From: Candidatus Poribacteria bacterium
GTDB taxonomy: Bacteria; Poribacteria; WGA-4E; JAJDTR01
DNA: 64,000 nt
Assembly: GCA_022827055.1 (NCBI GenBank)
Contig: JAJDTR010000164.1
Coordinates: forward strand, 158,440 to 222,439
Direction of reading: 5' to 3'
Shown here: piece by piece, positions 56,299 to 64,000 of the stretch
Position numbering within the stretch: the stretch's first letter is position 1
How the letters are laid out: each line of letters starts with the position of its first letter
Notes under the pieces: model-generated
What the model saw: the letters and a program-made list of their open reading frames with translations, nothing else
What the model was told of the DNA's origin: nothing
Database searches by the model: none
Made by a program: the position numbers and the translations under genes

Positions 56299-57129
56299 CT
56301 ATGTTTGTTTCAGCAATCGGTTAACGGTTTTCCAAGAATCGACGTGCAAAATGTGCTTATTCGCAGAGCGTGTTTCCGAACAATCGACCGAATGACAAGA
56401 TTCTTCGGTAACGCGCTTTATTGAGAATTGAAATCTATCGATTGTTCTCAAGAACGTCTGGTTCTCGCCGAGGAGTATGCCTACGTCGGCTTCAAGCATC
56501 GCGCGTAAATCCGATACCGAATCACCAACGTAGGCAGTTAGTCCCGTTTTCGATCGTCGAGATTTGAAATATCTCCACTTGTCGTGAGCGGAAACAACTC
56601 GCAACTCAATTTGGCCAGTGGAGTATCCTTGTTCATCATATAGAATGTGATTTGCCACCACTGCATCACAGAATCCTCTCACTGCTTCCGAAACAAAAAC
56701 TTGCGACCAATTGGCAGACAAAACCTCGACAGAAACTCCCGCAGAATGCATTTCTGATAGACATGCTCTCGCGCCTTCTCGTGTCTGAACCTGCTTTCCC
56801 GCTTTTCGTAACTGCTCCTGTCTTAGCCCCGCCAAGAATCCTTTATTCATAACCTTGCCGATTGAAGCCACGTCCAGAGACTCCATGTCGCTTAGGAAGT
56901 CGGCAACGGTTCCTTGACAATGCTCACGAGGGCCGTTTAGCCATTTATTGCATCTACGAGAATACCGGGTCCTGTACCATTCAACCATCTGTTTCCATTC
57001 TTCTATGGTTGGAACATCACCGACATTTCGGTTTTGGATTGCGGTAGCAACTAACGTCTGGATTGTGTCTTTCTCCGAGATGGTTTCATCAAAGTCGGAG
57101 ATGAGTTTGTCAACTCGGTAAATTGGCAT
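56299..57129 (-). CDS. HAD-family phosphatase (MtnX/SerB-like)
   Basis: The 276-residue protein has haloacid dehalogenase motifs: motif I DFDETISEKD with nucleophile D12 and acid D14, motif II SANWS, and motif IV VGDSVSDLRAM. The helical cap inserted between motifs I and II (about 25-110) is of the type seen in MtnX, phosphoserine phosphatase and pyrimidine 5'-nucleotidase-like proteins. It hydrolyses a phosphomonoester in the cytosol; substrate unknown. The C-terminal 50 residues have several Cys and His and no clear motif. It converges with rpoC and is followed upstream by a repeat-rich gap. Confidence 0.75.
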   Translation of the reverse strand: MPIYRVDKLISDFDETISEKDTIQTLVATAIQNRNVGDVPTIEEWKQMVEWYRTRYSRRCNKWLNGPREHCQGTVADFLSDMESLDVASIGKVMNKGFLAGLRQEQLRKAGKQVQTREGARACLSEMHSAGVSVEVLSANWSQVFVSEAVRGFCDAVVANHILYDEQGYSTGQIELRVVSAHDKWRYFKSRRSKTGLTAYVGDSVSDLRAMLEADVGILLGENQTFLRTIDRFQFSIKRVTEESCHSVDCSETRSANKHILHVDSWKTVNRLLKQT

Positions 57130-57676
57130 AAGGAATAGTTAATGCTTGTCTTCCGCATTATCGAACACCTAAAAGTTTAATTTCTCAGGTGGCCGTATCC
57201 CGCATCATAATTGACAGAAATGCGAGCCTGTTAGAAAAGTACATTTGTAGGGTGCAATCAAGCGAGTGAATAACGAGTGATCAAGGGAGCGGATAGCGAC
57301 TGCGATAGAGATCCCATAGAAATCCATCAACCGAACGAATAGTGAGGGCGACAGCTAATCTTCTGCGCACCAGCCTTTTAACAGCCCCAGAGGGGCGACA
57401 GGTACATAGCAGACAACAATAAAAGCATGAAAAAACTTCATACAAATGACTAAAAATGGTTTTGCTGCCGATTATTCAAACAGGCTCTGAAGCTGATGAT
57501 GGAAGGGCAAAATCGGTCAGTCCAACGGACTCGCGGTAGTATCTAGGTGATTTTGCTCGTTCGTAGAGATATGTCCCAAGATTTAGTATGTGAAAATACG
57601 AGATTACACAAGTCTATTATGCGGAAAATGAGTTAATGCGTCAGTAATACAAATCAATGGACAAACTTTAAGCCCC
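57130..57676. other. repeat-bearing gap between the HAD and fumC genes
   Basis: 547 bp with no gene. It holds the 36-bp-type repeat cluster (57257-57354) and a small hairpin GCCCC-AGA-GGGGC (57384-57396). The part from about 57420 to 57676 shows nothing further, including no terminator for fumC. Confidence 0.5.
57257..57354 (+). repeat. three tandem units of the 36-bp repeat family
   Basis: Unit 1 (57257-57279) is short and degenerate (ATCAAGCGAGTGAATAACGA). Unit 2 (57280-57315) is complete and 34/36 identical to the copy at 45155-45190. Unit 3 (57326-57354) is diverged (ATCAACCGAACGAATAGTGA). All share the ATCAA-x-CGA-start and a (G)AATAGCGAG-like core, so the unit can also occur in tandem. 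Confidence 0.7.
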
Positions 57677-59071
57677 TTAACCCACGTTCGGTCCAAGCAT
57701 CTTTCCCGGATCTACAATCTGGTCGAATTCTGCTTCCGTTAAAAGCTCTAGTTCAAGCGCCGCTTGGCGCAAGGTCTTTCCTTCACTGTGCGCCTTCTTG
57801 GCGACTTGAGCTGCGTTGTCATAACCGATATGCGGATTTAGTGCTGTTACCAACATTAAGGATTCGCTTAGATATTGTTCGATTTGGTTCCGATTTGGTT
57901 CAATACCGATGACGCAGTTCTTGCGGAATGAACGGCAAGCATCTCCGAGGAGACGCACGGATTGCAGCGCGTTGAACGCCATAACCGGCATGAACACATT
58001 CAGTTCGAAGTTACCCGACGCTCCCGAAAATGCAATTGTTGTATCATTACCCATCACTTGGGCACACACCATCAACATCGCCTCACACTGCGTCGGATTT
58101 ACTTTCCCCGGCATGATTGAACTTCCGGGTTCATTCTCGGGCAAGTAAAGCTCTCCAAGCCCGCATCGAGGACCACTACCCAACCACCGGATGTCATTGG
58201 CGATTTTGAAAAGCGAACTTGCTAACAGCTTAAACGCGCCGCTGGCTTCAACAATTGCATCGCGTGCACCTAAGGCTTCAAACTTATTCGGCGCCGATAC
58301 AAATTGAATCCCCGTGCGTTCACTGATTGCGGCAACCGCACGGTCAGCATATTCCGGGTGGGTATTTAAGCCGGTTCCAACGGCTGTGCCGCCGATAGGC
58401 AGCTCATGCAAGTGCGGCAATACGTGATTGATGGCCTGTAAGGCGCTGGTTAACTGACGAGCATACCCACTGAATTCCTGCCCTAAGGTCAGAGGCGTAG
58501 CGTCCATCAGATGTGTTCGCCCGGTTTTCACAATATCGGAGAACGCTTCAGCTTTGTCGGAAAAAACATCCCGAAGGGTTTCCACTTCCGGTACCAGGAG
58601 GTTGCGAATGCGATCAACAATTGCTACATGGATAGCCGTTGGGAAGGCATCATTGGTGGATTGAGATTTGTTAATGTGATCATTGGGGTGGATGGGTTCC
58701 TTGCTGCCCAGTTCGCCCCCAAGCATTTCAACTGCTCGATTTGCGATAACCTCATTTGTATTCATGTTAGTTTGGGTGCCGCTGCCCGTTTGCCAGACAA
58801 CCAGTGGAAAGTGGTCGTCCAATTTGCCGTCTATCACCTCTTGAGCTGCCTGCAAAATTACTTCCGTTTTGTCCGGGTCAAGCATCCCAAGGTCCGAATT
58901 GACCTGAGCAACCGACTGTTTCACAATCCCAAGCGCCCATAGCATTTCACGTGGGAAGCATTCTCTTCCAATTTCAAAGTTCTGCAGCGATCTCTGTGTT
59001 TGCGCTCCCCAATACTGGTTGGCGGGAACCTCAACTTCGCCCATACTGTCTTTTTCGATTCTTGTTCTCAT
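57677..59071 (-). CDS. fumC: fumarate hydratase class II (fumarase C)
   Basis: FumC hydrates fumarate to L-malate in the TCA cycle without an Fe-S cluster. The 464-residue protein has the family features: [11 protein letters not shown] (substrate B/A-site region), [30 protein letters not shown], and the signature [11 protein letters not shown] carrying the catalytic Ser. The ATG at 59071 follows GGAG and is preferred over the GTG one codon upstream. It is transcribed from an extended -10 promoter (59121-59150) and points away from the gene at 59242. Succinate dehydrogenase genes lie 3 kb to the right. Confidence 0.95.
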   Translation of the reverse strand: MRTRIEKDSMGEVEVPANQYWGAQTQRSLQNFEIGRECFPREMLWALGIVKQSVAQVNSDLGMLDPDKTEVILQAAQEVIDGKLDDHFPLVVWQTGSGTQTNMNTNEVIANRAVEMLGGELGSKEPIHPNDHINKSQSTNDAFPTAIHVAIVDRIRNLLVPEVETLRDVFSDKAEAFSDIVKTGRTHLMDATPLTLGQEFSGYARQLTSALQAINHVLPHLHELPIGGTAVGTGLNTHPEYADRAVAAISERTGIQFVSAPNKFEALGARDAIVEASGAFKLLASSLFKIANDIRWLGSGPRCGLGELYLPENEPGSSIMPGKVNPTQCEAMLMVCAQVMGNDTTIAFSGASGNFELNVFMPVMAFNALQSVRLLGDACRSFRKNCVIGIEPNRNQIEQYLSESLMLVTALNPHIGYDNAAQVAKKAHSEGKTLRQAALELELLTEAEFDQIVDPGKMLGPNVG

Positions 59072-59120
59072 CACTATTTTTCTCCGATTTGTCTTCCAAT
59101 GACGTAAATAACTACCGCGT

Positions 59121-59150
59121 ATTATAGCACTTCCGACTTCCGCCGCTCAA
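59121..59150 (-). promoter_or_regulatory. promoter of fumC
   Basis: On the minus strand a perfect TATAAT (59121-59126) is preceded by TGC, an extended -10. A fair -35, TTGAGC (59145-59150), lies 18 bp upstream. The start would be near 59114. It is back to back with the promoter at 59173-59202. Confidence 0.65.
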
Positions 59151-59172
59151 CCGAATTTGGGGAGATTTAAGG

Positions 59173-59202
59173 TTGATAAAACCCCGTCCAGCATGATATA
59201 GT
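59173..59202 (+). promoter_or_regulatory. promoter of the 59242 gene
   Basis: TTGATA (59173-59178) and TATAGT (59197-59202) are 18 bp apart with TGA before the -10, the same arrangement as at 26802-26831. The start would be near 59209, about 33 nt before the ATG. Confidence 0.6.
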
Positions 59203-59241
59203 CTGTCACGAAGAACTGTGAAGAATCAAGGAGAAATGGTC

Positions 59242-60291
59242 ATGAGTAACTTGTCCTTGACTAACCCTTACCTGACCCGGAACCTATCACCCCCACCACC
59301 GCGGAGCTTTCTTGATCGCCAATGGTGCGCACGAGGGTATCAGTCAAGTTTGAGGCCTATTTCACCGGAGAGTGAGCTTGGAGTTCTCATTGGCCAGATG
59401 GGATGGGTGGGCAGCCACGCGCATGCCCACGGATATCTGTGGGGATCCGCAGGGAACATGGGTACTTTACTTGATGAATCCGTCGATCCCGATTGCCTTC
59501 TGCCATACATCGAATCACCGCGCTATGCGTTACCACCCGCAATTACCGTACCTGGCTTGGCCGGGCGGCGGGTGCTCTTTACCAAATCAGGGGCAAGGCT
59601 AGACATGATTTCGCTGGAGCATCCAGCGCTGAATTTGGCGATTGTCGAAGTAGAAGTTGACGGAGTCCATTACCGCATGCGATTCGGCACACAGTCGGTG
59701 TCTCAGCTAAAAACAGAGCAACTGAACGCACCCAAACCGACAAGCGAGATGTTCCATTACATGCTGGTCTTCGATCAGCTGGAATCACACGGGTTCAAGG
59801 CTTTGGTTCATCTACAGCCGAAGTTCCTGAATCTCATCTCCCGGACAGAGCACGGACATCCATCGCGCTTCTATGATTTTCTCAAGGGCTATGAACCGGA
59901 AACTCCAATTATGTACGAAGACTGCGGAGGAATCGGATTCGTACAGGAACGGGCTCCCGGAATCCCGGAATTATCCTACGAAAGTCTGAGACTCTTCAAG
60001 ATGGAGGATTTTCCTTCCCAACCGGCTGGCGCGATGCGTCACATTCTCTATTGGGTTGGACATGGAACTTTCTCTAGAGGGGTTGATTTGTTGGATGCCT
60101 ACAAGCATGGCGAATATTTCGAGGCAGCGGCGCGTATGGCATGGGAAGCGAACCAGGGAAGAATTGACGCGCAGCCCTATAGCGAAGAAATCGTAAATTG
60201 TATTCTAAGTGAATTTCACGCCAACCAGAATTCTACGGGCCCGCTAGCGCCAGAAGAAGAGAAAGAACACGGCGTTTATAACTATCCGTGA
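59242..60291 (+). CDS. unrecognised cytosolic protein of 349 residues
   Basis: I do not recognise this protein. It has no signal peptide or membrane helix and looks like a folded soluble protein with many aromatic and His residues (GSHAHAHGYLWGSAGNMG near residues 55-75, YEDCGGIGFV, HILYWVGHGTFSRG). The N-terminal part is Pro-rich (LSPPPPRSF). AAGGAG (59228-59233) fits the ATG at 59242 (8 nt); an in-frame GTG at 59218 lies before it. The clustered His and acidic residues might bind metal, but I see no known motif. It has its own promoter and is divergent from fumC; the SirB1-like gene follows on the same strand. Confidence 0.7.
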   Translation: MSNLSLTNPYLTRNLSPPPPRSFLDRQWCARGYQSSLRPISPESELGVLIGQMGWVGSHAHAHGYLWGSAGNMGTLLDESVDPDCLLPYIESPRYALPPAITVPGLAGRRVLFTKSGARLDMISLEHPALNLAIVEVEVDGVHYRMRFGTQSVSQLKTEQLNAPKPTSEMFHYMLVFDQLESHGFKALVHLQPKFLNLISRTEHGHPSRFYDFLKGYEPETPIMYEDCGGIGFVQERAPGIPELSYESLRLFKMEDFPSQPAGAMRHILYWVGHGTFSRGVDLLDAYKHGEYFEAAARMAWEANQGRIDAQPYSEEIVNCILSEFHANQNSTGPLAPEEEKEHGVYNYP

Positions 60292-60376
60292 TTCGGATTC
60301 GAATTAACTCCCGAGTCAACAATCTTTGAGAGTCTCTCTGCCAACGTCAAAAGTTCTTAGCATCAATTACCAAAAC

Positions 60377-61210
60377 ATGGATAGAACACACGACGACCCG
60401 TTCTTCTCAATTGCACAATGTAACGATTCCGATATTGACCTTGGTCTAGGTGCACTCCTAATTGCCAAAGATGCCTATCCAGAGCTTGACACGCGTGCCT
60501 ACATGAAACAGTTGGATCGAATGGCGCTGGAAGTGAAGGGACTGATTGGAGAAACTGCCGAGCCGAGTAGGCAAATCGCGCAGTTAAACCACTACCTGTT
60601 TGAAGAGAATTCATTCAAAGGCAACCAAGATGACTATTACAACCCACGAAATAGTTATCTTAACGATGTGCTTGAGCGTAAACTCGGTATCCCGATTACT
60701 CTCTCAGTTGTATACATCGAAATGAGCAAGCGAATCGGATTGCCAATCGTCGGTGTGGGTTTCCCGGGACATTTTATCGTTAAACACAAAGGGGAGTACC
60801 TTGAAACCTACATTGACCCGTTCCACGGCGGGCGAATCCTGTCCGACGATGAACTGCGCGAACAATTGGAGACTGTCTTCCAACAACCCACCCCGCTGCA
60901 GCCCGAATTCTTGAAACAAGTGAGCAACAGGGAGATTTTGGCGAGAATACTGCGTAACCTCAAACAGATTTACTTCAAAGCAAAAGCATACGATCGTGCA
61001 ATTTCGGCTAGTGAGCGCATTACTTGGCTTCTTCCGGATTACGCGCAAGAACATCAAGATCTTGGTTATCTTTATTATAAAACCCATGCTCACGGCAAAT
61101 CGTTAAAATCCTTTGAGGAGTATTTGCGGATTTCAGGCAATCCCCCTGATCGAGAGGATATTGAGGAAAACATAGGATTGTTGAAAAAACGATTGGCAAT
61201 TTTGAATTAG
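60377..61210 (+). CDS. SirB1-like transglutaminase-fold protein with TPR-type C-terminus
   Basis: From ATG 60377 the protein has 277 residues. The N-terminal two thirds match the SirB1/transglutaminase-like family (NHYLFEENSFKGNQDDYYNPRNSYLNDVLERKLGIPITLSVVYIEMSKRIGLPIVGVGFPGHFIVKH...YIDPFHGG). The C-terminal part (about 200-270) has one or two TPR-like helical pairs (LKQIYFKAKAYDRAISASERI, YLYYKTHAHGKSLKSFEEYL). The family's catalytic Cys is usually replaced, and here too no Cys stands at the expected SV position. Role unknown. An upstream TTG at 60326 is in frame; neither start has a good ribosome binding site. Confidence 0.78.
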   Translation: MDRTHDDPFFSIAQCNDSDIDLGLGALLIAKDAYPELDTRAYMKQLDRMALEVKGLIGETAEPSRQIAQLNHYLFEENSFKGNQDDYYNPRNSYLNDVLERKLGIPITLSVVYIEMSKRIGLPIVGVGFPGHFIVKHKGEYLETYIDPFHGGRILSDDELREQLETVFQQPTPLQPEFLKQVSNREILARILRNLKQIYFKAKAYDRAISASERITWLLPDYAQEHQDLGYLYYKTHAHGKSLKSFEEYLRISGNPPDREDIEENIGLLKKRLAILN

Positions 61211-61443
61211 AATGCAGCCGAAGAACCCCTATGGTCGGATAGTTTCTTCAATCCAACGCACGGGATTATATCGCTTGCGGAAACGGAAAAAGGGTTGATT
61301 TTCCAATCCCCAATGTGTTACTTTAGGGCTTTCTGCGTCTTTTGAGAATTGACCATTTCACTCCGTGTTCGTGATGAGAAATTATATTCTGTATTAGCCT
61401 ATAACCGCGAAGACACAAGGGCATTTTGGAGGAAAAACTTTTC

Positions 61444-62241
61444 ATGACGCATCCCGAATTAACGTTGGCAGAACGCCGTTTTGGCGAGACAACACGCCGA
61501 GATGCTTGGTGGCTACAGCCATTAGCCGTGTTCATCGGATTGACTACGTTTGGCATTTATTCCCTCTGGGCAGCTTTTCAGAATGCCCACTACACATTCG
61601 GACCATATCTATCTCCATTCTATTCGCCGGAACTCTTTGGGAGTTCACATCACAGTTGGTTTGGAGATAAACCCGGTTGGTGGCCGCTTTGGCTTCCGTT
61701 TTCCCCGGCGTTTCTTATTCTGTGGGCGCCGCTCGGTTTTCGTCTGACGTGTTATTACTACCGTGGCGCCTATTATAAGGCATTTTGGGCAGACCCGCCC
61801 TCTTGTACCATCGGCGAACCTCGAAAGGGATATCGTGGTGAACATTCATTTCCGTTAATAATCCAGAATGTCCATCGCTATTTTCTTTATTTTGCTTTGC
61901 TCTTCTTAATCTTTCTGTCCCATGATGCGTGGAAGGGCTTTTGGTTCAAAGACGGCAGTGGTACAACATTCGGGGTTGGAATCGGTTCTCTCGTACTCGT
62001 TGGAAATGTTATTTTTCTCGGTGGATACACGCTTGGCTGCCACTCGCTTCGGCACCTCGTAGGTGGTTTTCTCGATCGACTTTCGAGTGCACCGATTCGT
62101 CGGTCCACCTACGATTGCGTTAGTTGTCTGAATCGTCGACACATGTTATGGGCATGGATGAGCCTGTGCTGGGTGGGATTTTCGGACATCTATGTTCGAC
62201 TGTGCTCTATAGGAATATTGACTGACTGGAGAATATTGTAA
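61444..62241 (+). CDS. succinate dehydrogenase membrane anchor subunit (Sdh1-type)
   Basis: The 265-residue protein has about five membrane helices and resembles the single-subunit anchors of mycobacterial Sdh1-like complexes: HRYFLYFALLFLIFLSHDAWKGF, GVGIGSLVLVGNVIFLGGYTLGCHSLRHLVGG. These use one large anchor in place of separate SdhC and SdhD. The His and the LGCHSLRH segment could serve as haem or quinone ligands. GGAGGA (61428-61433) fits the ATG at 61444; an in-frame TTG at 61426 overlaps the ribosome binding site. Its TAA stop shares one base with the sdhA ATG (TAATG), which shows translational coupling. Confidence 0.8.
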   Translation: MTHPELTLAERRFGETTRRDAWWLQPLAVFIGLTTFGIYSLWAAFQNAHYTFGPYLSPFYSPELFGSSHHSWFGDKPGWWPLWLPFSPAFLILWAPLGFRLTCYYYRGAYYKAFWADPPSCTIGEPRKGYRGEHSFPLIIQNVHRYFLYFALLFLIFLSHDAWKGFWFKDGSGTTFGVGIGSLVLVGNVIFLGGYTLGCHSLRHLVGGFLDRLSSAPIRRSTYDCVSCLNRRHMLWAWMSLCWVGFSDIYVRLCSIGILTDWRIL

Positions 62242-64000
62242 TGAGCCAATACGAAACTCACACATACGACGTATTGGTGATTGGTGCCGGCGGCGCCGGG
62301 CTACGGGCTGCAATTGAAGCCTCTGCGGCTGGAGTATCCGTGGGATTGGTGTGCAAGTCGCTATTGGGTAAGGCGCACACCGTAATGGCTGAGGGCGGCG
62401 TCGCTGCGGCGTTGGCTAATGTTGACGAGAGGGATAGTTGGAAAGTTCACTTTGCAGACACCATGCGAGGTGGGCAGTATCTCAACAATTGGCGCATGGC
62501 TGAGATTCACGCCAAGGAGGCACCGAACCGGGTGCGTGAACTGGAAGCCTGGGGCGCGCTTTTCGATCGGACTGACGACGGTCGTATTCTACAACGCAAT
62601 TTTGGAGGGCATCAATATCCCAGACTTGCGCACGTTGGGGATCGGACAGGATTGGAGATGATTCGAGTGTTGCAAGACCACGGCGTTCACCAAGGCGTCG
62701 ATGTGCACATGGAGTGTACGGTCGTCTCCATCCTCAAAGACGGCGATCGCATTTCGGGGGCATTTGGTTATGAGCGAGAGAAGGGGCGATTCAAGGTGTT
62801 TCGCGCAAAAGCGATCGTACTCGCGACAGGAGGTGTGGGCAAAGCCTACAAGATTACGAGCAATAGCTGGGAATATACCGGTGACGGTCATTCACTTGCC
62901 TACCACGCAGGTGCGGAACTCATCGATATGGAGTTTGTTCAGTTTCATCCGACCGGCATGGTTTGGCCTCCGAGTGTACGTGGAATCTTGGTCACGGAAG
63001 GGGTACGCGGAGAAGGGGGAGTACTGAAAAACAATCAGGGAGAACGGTTTATGTTCAGCCATATTCCAGATCTCTATGTCAACCAGACATCTAACGATCC
63101 CGAGGAAGGCTGGCGATACACGCAAGGCGATCGAAACGCGCGAAGACCTCCTGAACTTCTCACTCGCGATCATGTAGCGAGATGCATTGTCAGTGAAGTT
63201 CAAGAAGGACGCGGAAGCCCGCACGGCGGTGTATTTCTTGATATTTCGTGGATTAAGGAGAAGTTATCGAATGCGGAAGACCACATTAAACGAAAATTGC
63301 CGAGCATGTACCATCAATTCATGCAATTAGCCGATCTTGATATCACGAAAGAACCAATGGAAGTTGGGCCTACCACGCATTACATCATGGGCGGCATACG
63401 AGTCGATGGTGATTCACAGATGACTTGTGTGCCGGGGCTATTTGCAAGCGGCGAATGCGGTGCAGGTTTACACGGAGCAAATCGCCTTGGTGGAAACTCT
63501 CTTTCCGATCTCCTAGTTCTAGGAAAACGCTCAGGGGAGTACGCAGCAGAATTTGCTCGAGAAAACGGTGAAGGCATGGTCAACGACACCGAAATCGAAT
63601 CAGCGGCAAATTGGGCACTACGGTTTTTCAACAACGACGACCGTTCCAATGGTGAAAACCCGTTCCAGATTCAATACAATCTTCAAGAATTGATGCAAGA
63701 ACTTGTGGGCATCGCTCGGAGCGATGAGGGCCTAAACAGGGCACAAGTTGAGATTCAGAAATTAAATGAACAGGCCGAGCAGATAAGTATTGGAGGCAAT
63801 CGAGAGTACAATCCTGGATGGCATACGGCGCTTGATTTGCATAGTATGATGACCGTGTCCGAAGCGATCGCACTTGCAGCTTTAGAACGAAAAGCAAGTA
63901 TTGGCGCCCATTCACGCGACGACTATCCCGAGAAAGAAGAGCCGGGCGCGGGAAGATATAACACGGTGGTGCAAAAAAATGAAGATGGCACTATGCAGGT
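62241..64000 (+). CDS. sdhA: succinate dehydrogenase/fumarate reductase flavoprotein subunit (3' end outside window)
   Basis: About 586 residues are in the window with no stop codon. The FAD-binding start is DVLVIGAGGAGLRAAIEAS, the histidine for covalent FAD is H46 in KAHTVMAEGG, and the catalytic segments are FVQFHPTGM, LVTEGVRGEGG, TTHYIMGG and GANRLGGNSLSD. SdhA oxidises succinate to fumarate at the membrane and passes electrons to an iron-sulfur subunit, whose gene is expected just beyond the window. The ATG overlaps the anchor gene stop by one base. A fumarase gene 3 kb away provides the next step. Confidence 0.94.
   Translation, partial: MSQYETHTYDVLVIGAGGAGLRAAIEASAAGVSVGLVCKSLLGKAHTVMAEGGVAAALANVDERDSWKVHFADTMRGGQYLNNWRMAEIHAKEAPNRVRELEAWGALFDRTDDGRILQRNFGGHQYPRLAHVGDRTGLEMIRVLQDHGVHQGVDVHMECTVVSILKDGDRISGAFGYEREKGRFKVFRAKAIVLATGGVGKAYKITSNSWEYTGDGHSLAYHAGAELIDMEFVQFHPTGMVWPPSVRGILVTEGVRGEGGVLKNNQGERFMFSHIPDLYVNQTSNDPEEGWRYTQGDRNARRPPELLTRDHVARCIVSEVQEGRGSPHGGVFLDISWIKEKLSNAEDHIKRKLPSMYHQFMQLADLDITKEPMEVGPTTHYIMGGIRVDGDSQMTCVPGLFASGECGAGLHGANRLGGNSLSDLLVLGKRSGEYAAEFARENGEGMVNDTEIESAANWALRFFNNDDRSNGENPFQIQYNLQELMQELVGIARSDEGLNRAQVEIQKLNEQAEQISIGGNREYNPGWHTALDLHSMMTVSEAIALAALERKASIGAHSRDDYPEKEEPGAGRYNTVVQKNEDGTMQ

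Noticed and set aside
1..64000. tRNA, rRNA, CRISPR arrays, prophage or full IS elements
   Set aside because: Scanning by eye found no T-loop/anticodon arms, no regularly spaced direct repeats and no transposase or integrase motifs. A covariance-model or repeat search could still find a missed small RNA.

Overview
The window comes from a bacterial chromosome of middling GC content and carries about 40 protein genes. Several traits together recall Candidatus Poribacteria or a related uncultured lineage: a phytanoyl-CoA-type dioxygenase, Gfo/Idh/MocA and SDR oxidoreductases, a XylA-like isomerase, a DUF2851 protein, discoidin-like lipoproteins and short interspersed repeats. That placement is an inference from gene content; no 16S rRNA is present to test it. 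I saw no rRNA, tRNA, CRISPR array, phage or full insertion sequence. Both ends cut genes: an ECF sigma factor on the left and a succinate dehydrogenase flavoprotein on the right.

Layout. 1-6.5 kb: ECF sigma start, a CpxP/Spy-like periplasmic protein, an aminotransferase-SDR pair, a long-form SppA and NadA. 7.2-16.6 kb: a carbon-metabolism cluster with a transketolase-like protein, two further thiamine-diphosphate enzymes, an SGNH hydrolase and a xylose-isomerase-like protein, faced by a PhyH dioxygenase. 16.9-24 kb: RqcH, an O-antigen ligase-like protein, a TonB-like anchored VWA protein and three tandem discoidin-like lipoproteins. 24.4-31 kb: a methyltransferase, a Gfo/Idh oxidoreductase, DUF2851, a primary-type sigma factor with a tandemly repeated N-terminus, and a pentapeptide-repeat protein.

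31-40 kb, all on the minus strand: a polysaccharide/envelope run (CapD/FlaA1-like epimerase-dehydratase, sugar transferase, short SppA, Clp1-type kinase, methyltransferase, ABC exporter, preceded by a glycosyltransferase), then Trm112-like and SecA. 43-47 kb: an unknown membrane protein and a P1-family peptidase operon, each with a MITE-like element at its stop codon. 47-56 kb: rpoB and rpoC, unusually separated by 631 bp. 56-64 kb: a HAD phosphatase, fumarase C, an unrecognised gene, a SirB1-like protein, and an Sdh1-type membrane anchor coupled to SdhA. Fumarase and succinate dehydrogenase are successive TCA steps.

Regulation can be read at several places. There are consensus-like sigma-70 promoters before nadA, phyH/rqcH (back to back), the Gfo/Idh gene, the 44.7 kb membrane protein, rpoB, and fumC/the 59.2 kb gene (back to back). 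Operator-like palindromes lie before nadA, DUF2851, the sigma factor and the polysaccharide operon. The observations most worth following are the MITE pair at stop codons, the 36-bp interspersed repeat, the 33-residue triplication in the sigma factor, the ThDP/XylA-like cluster with altered metal-site residues, and the discoidin lipoprotein trio.
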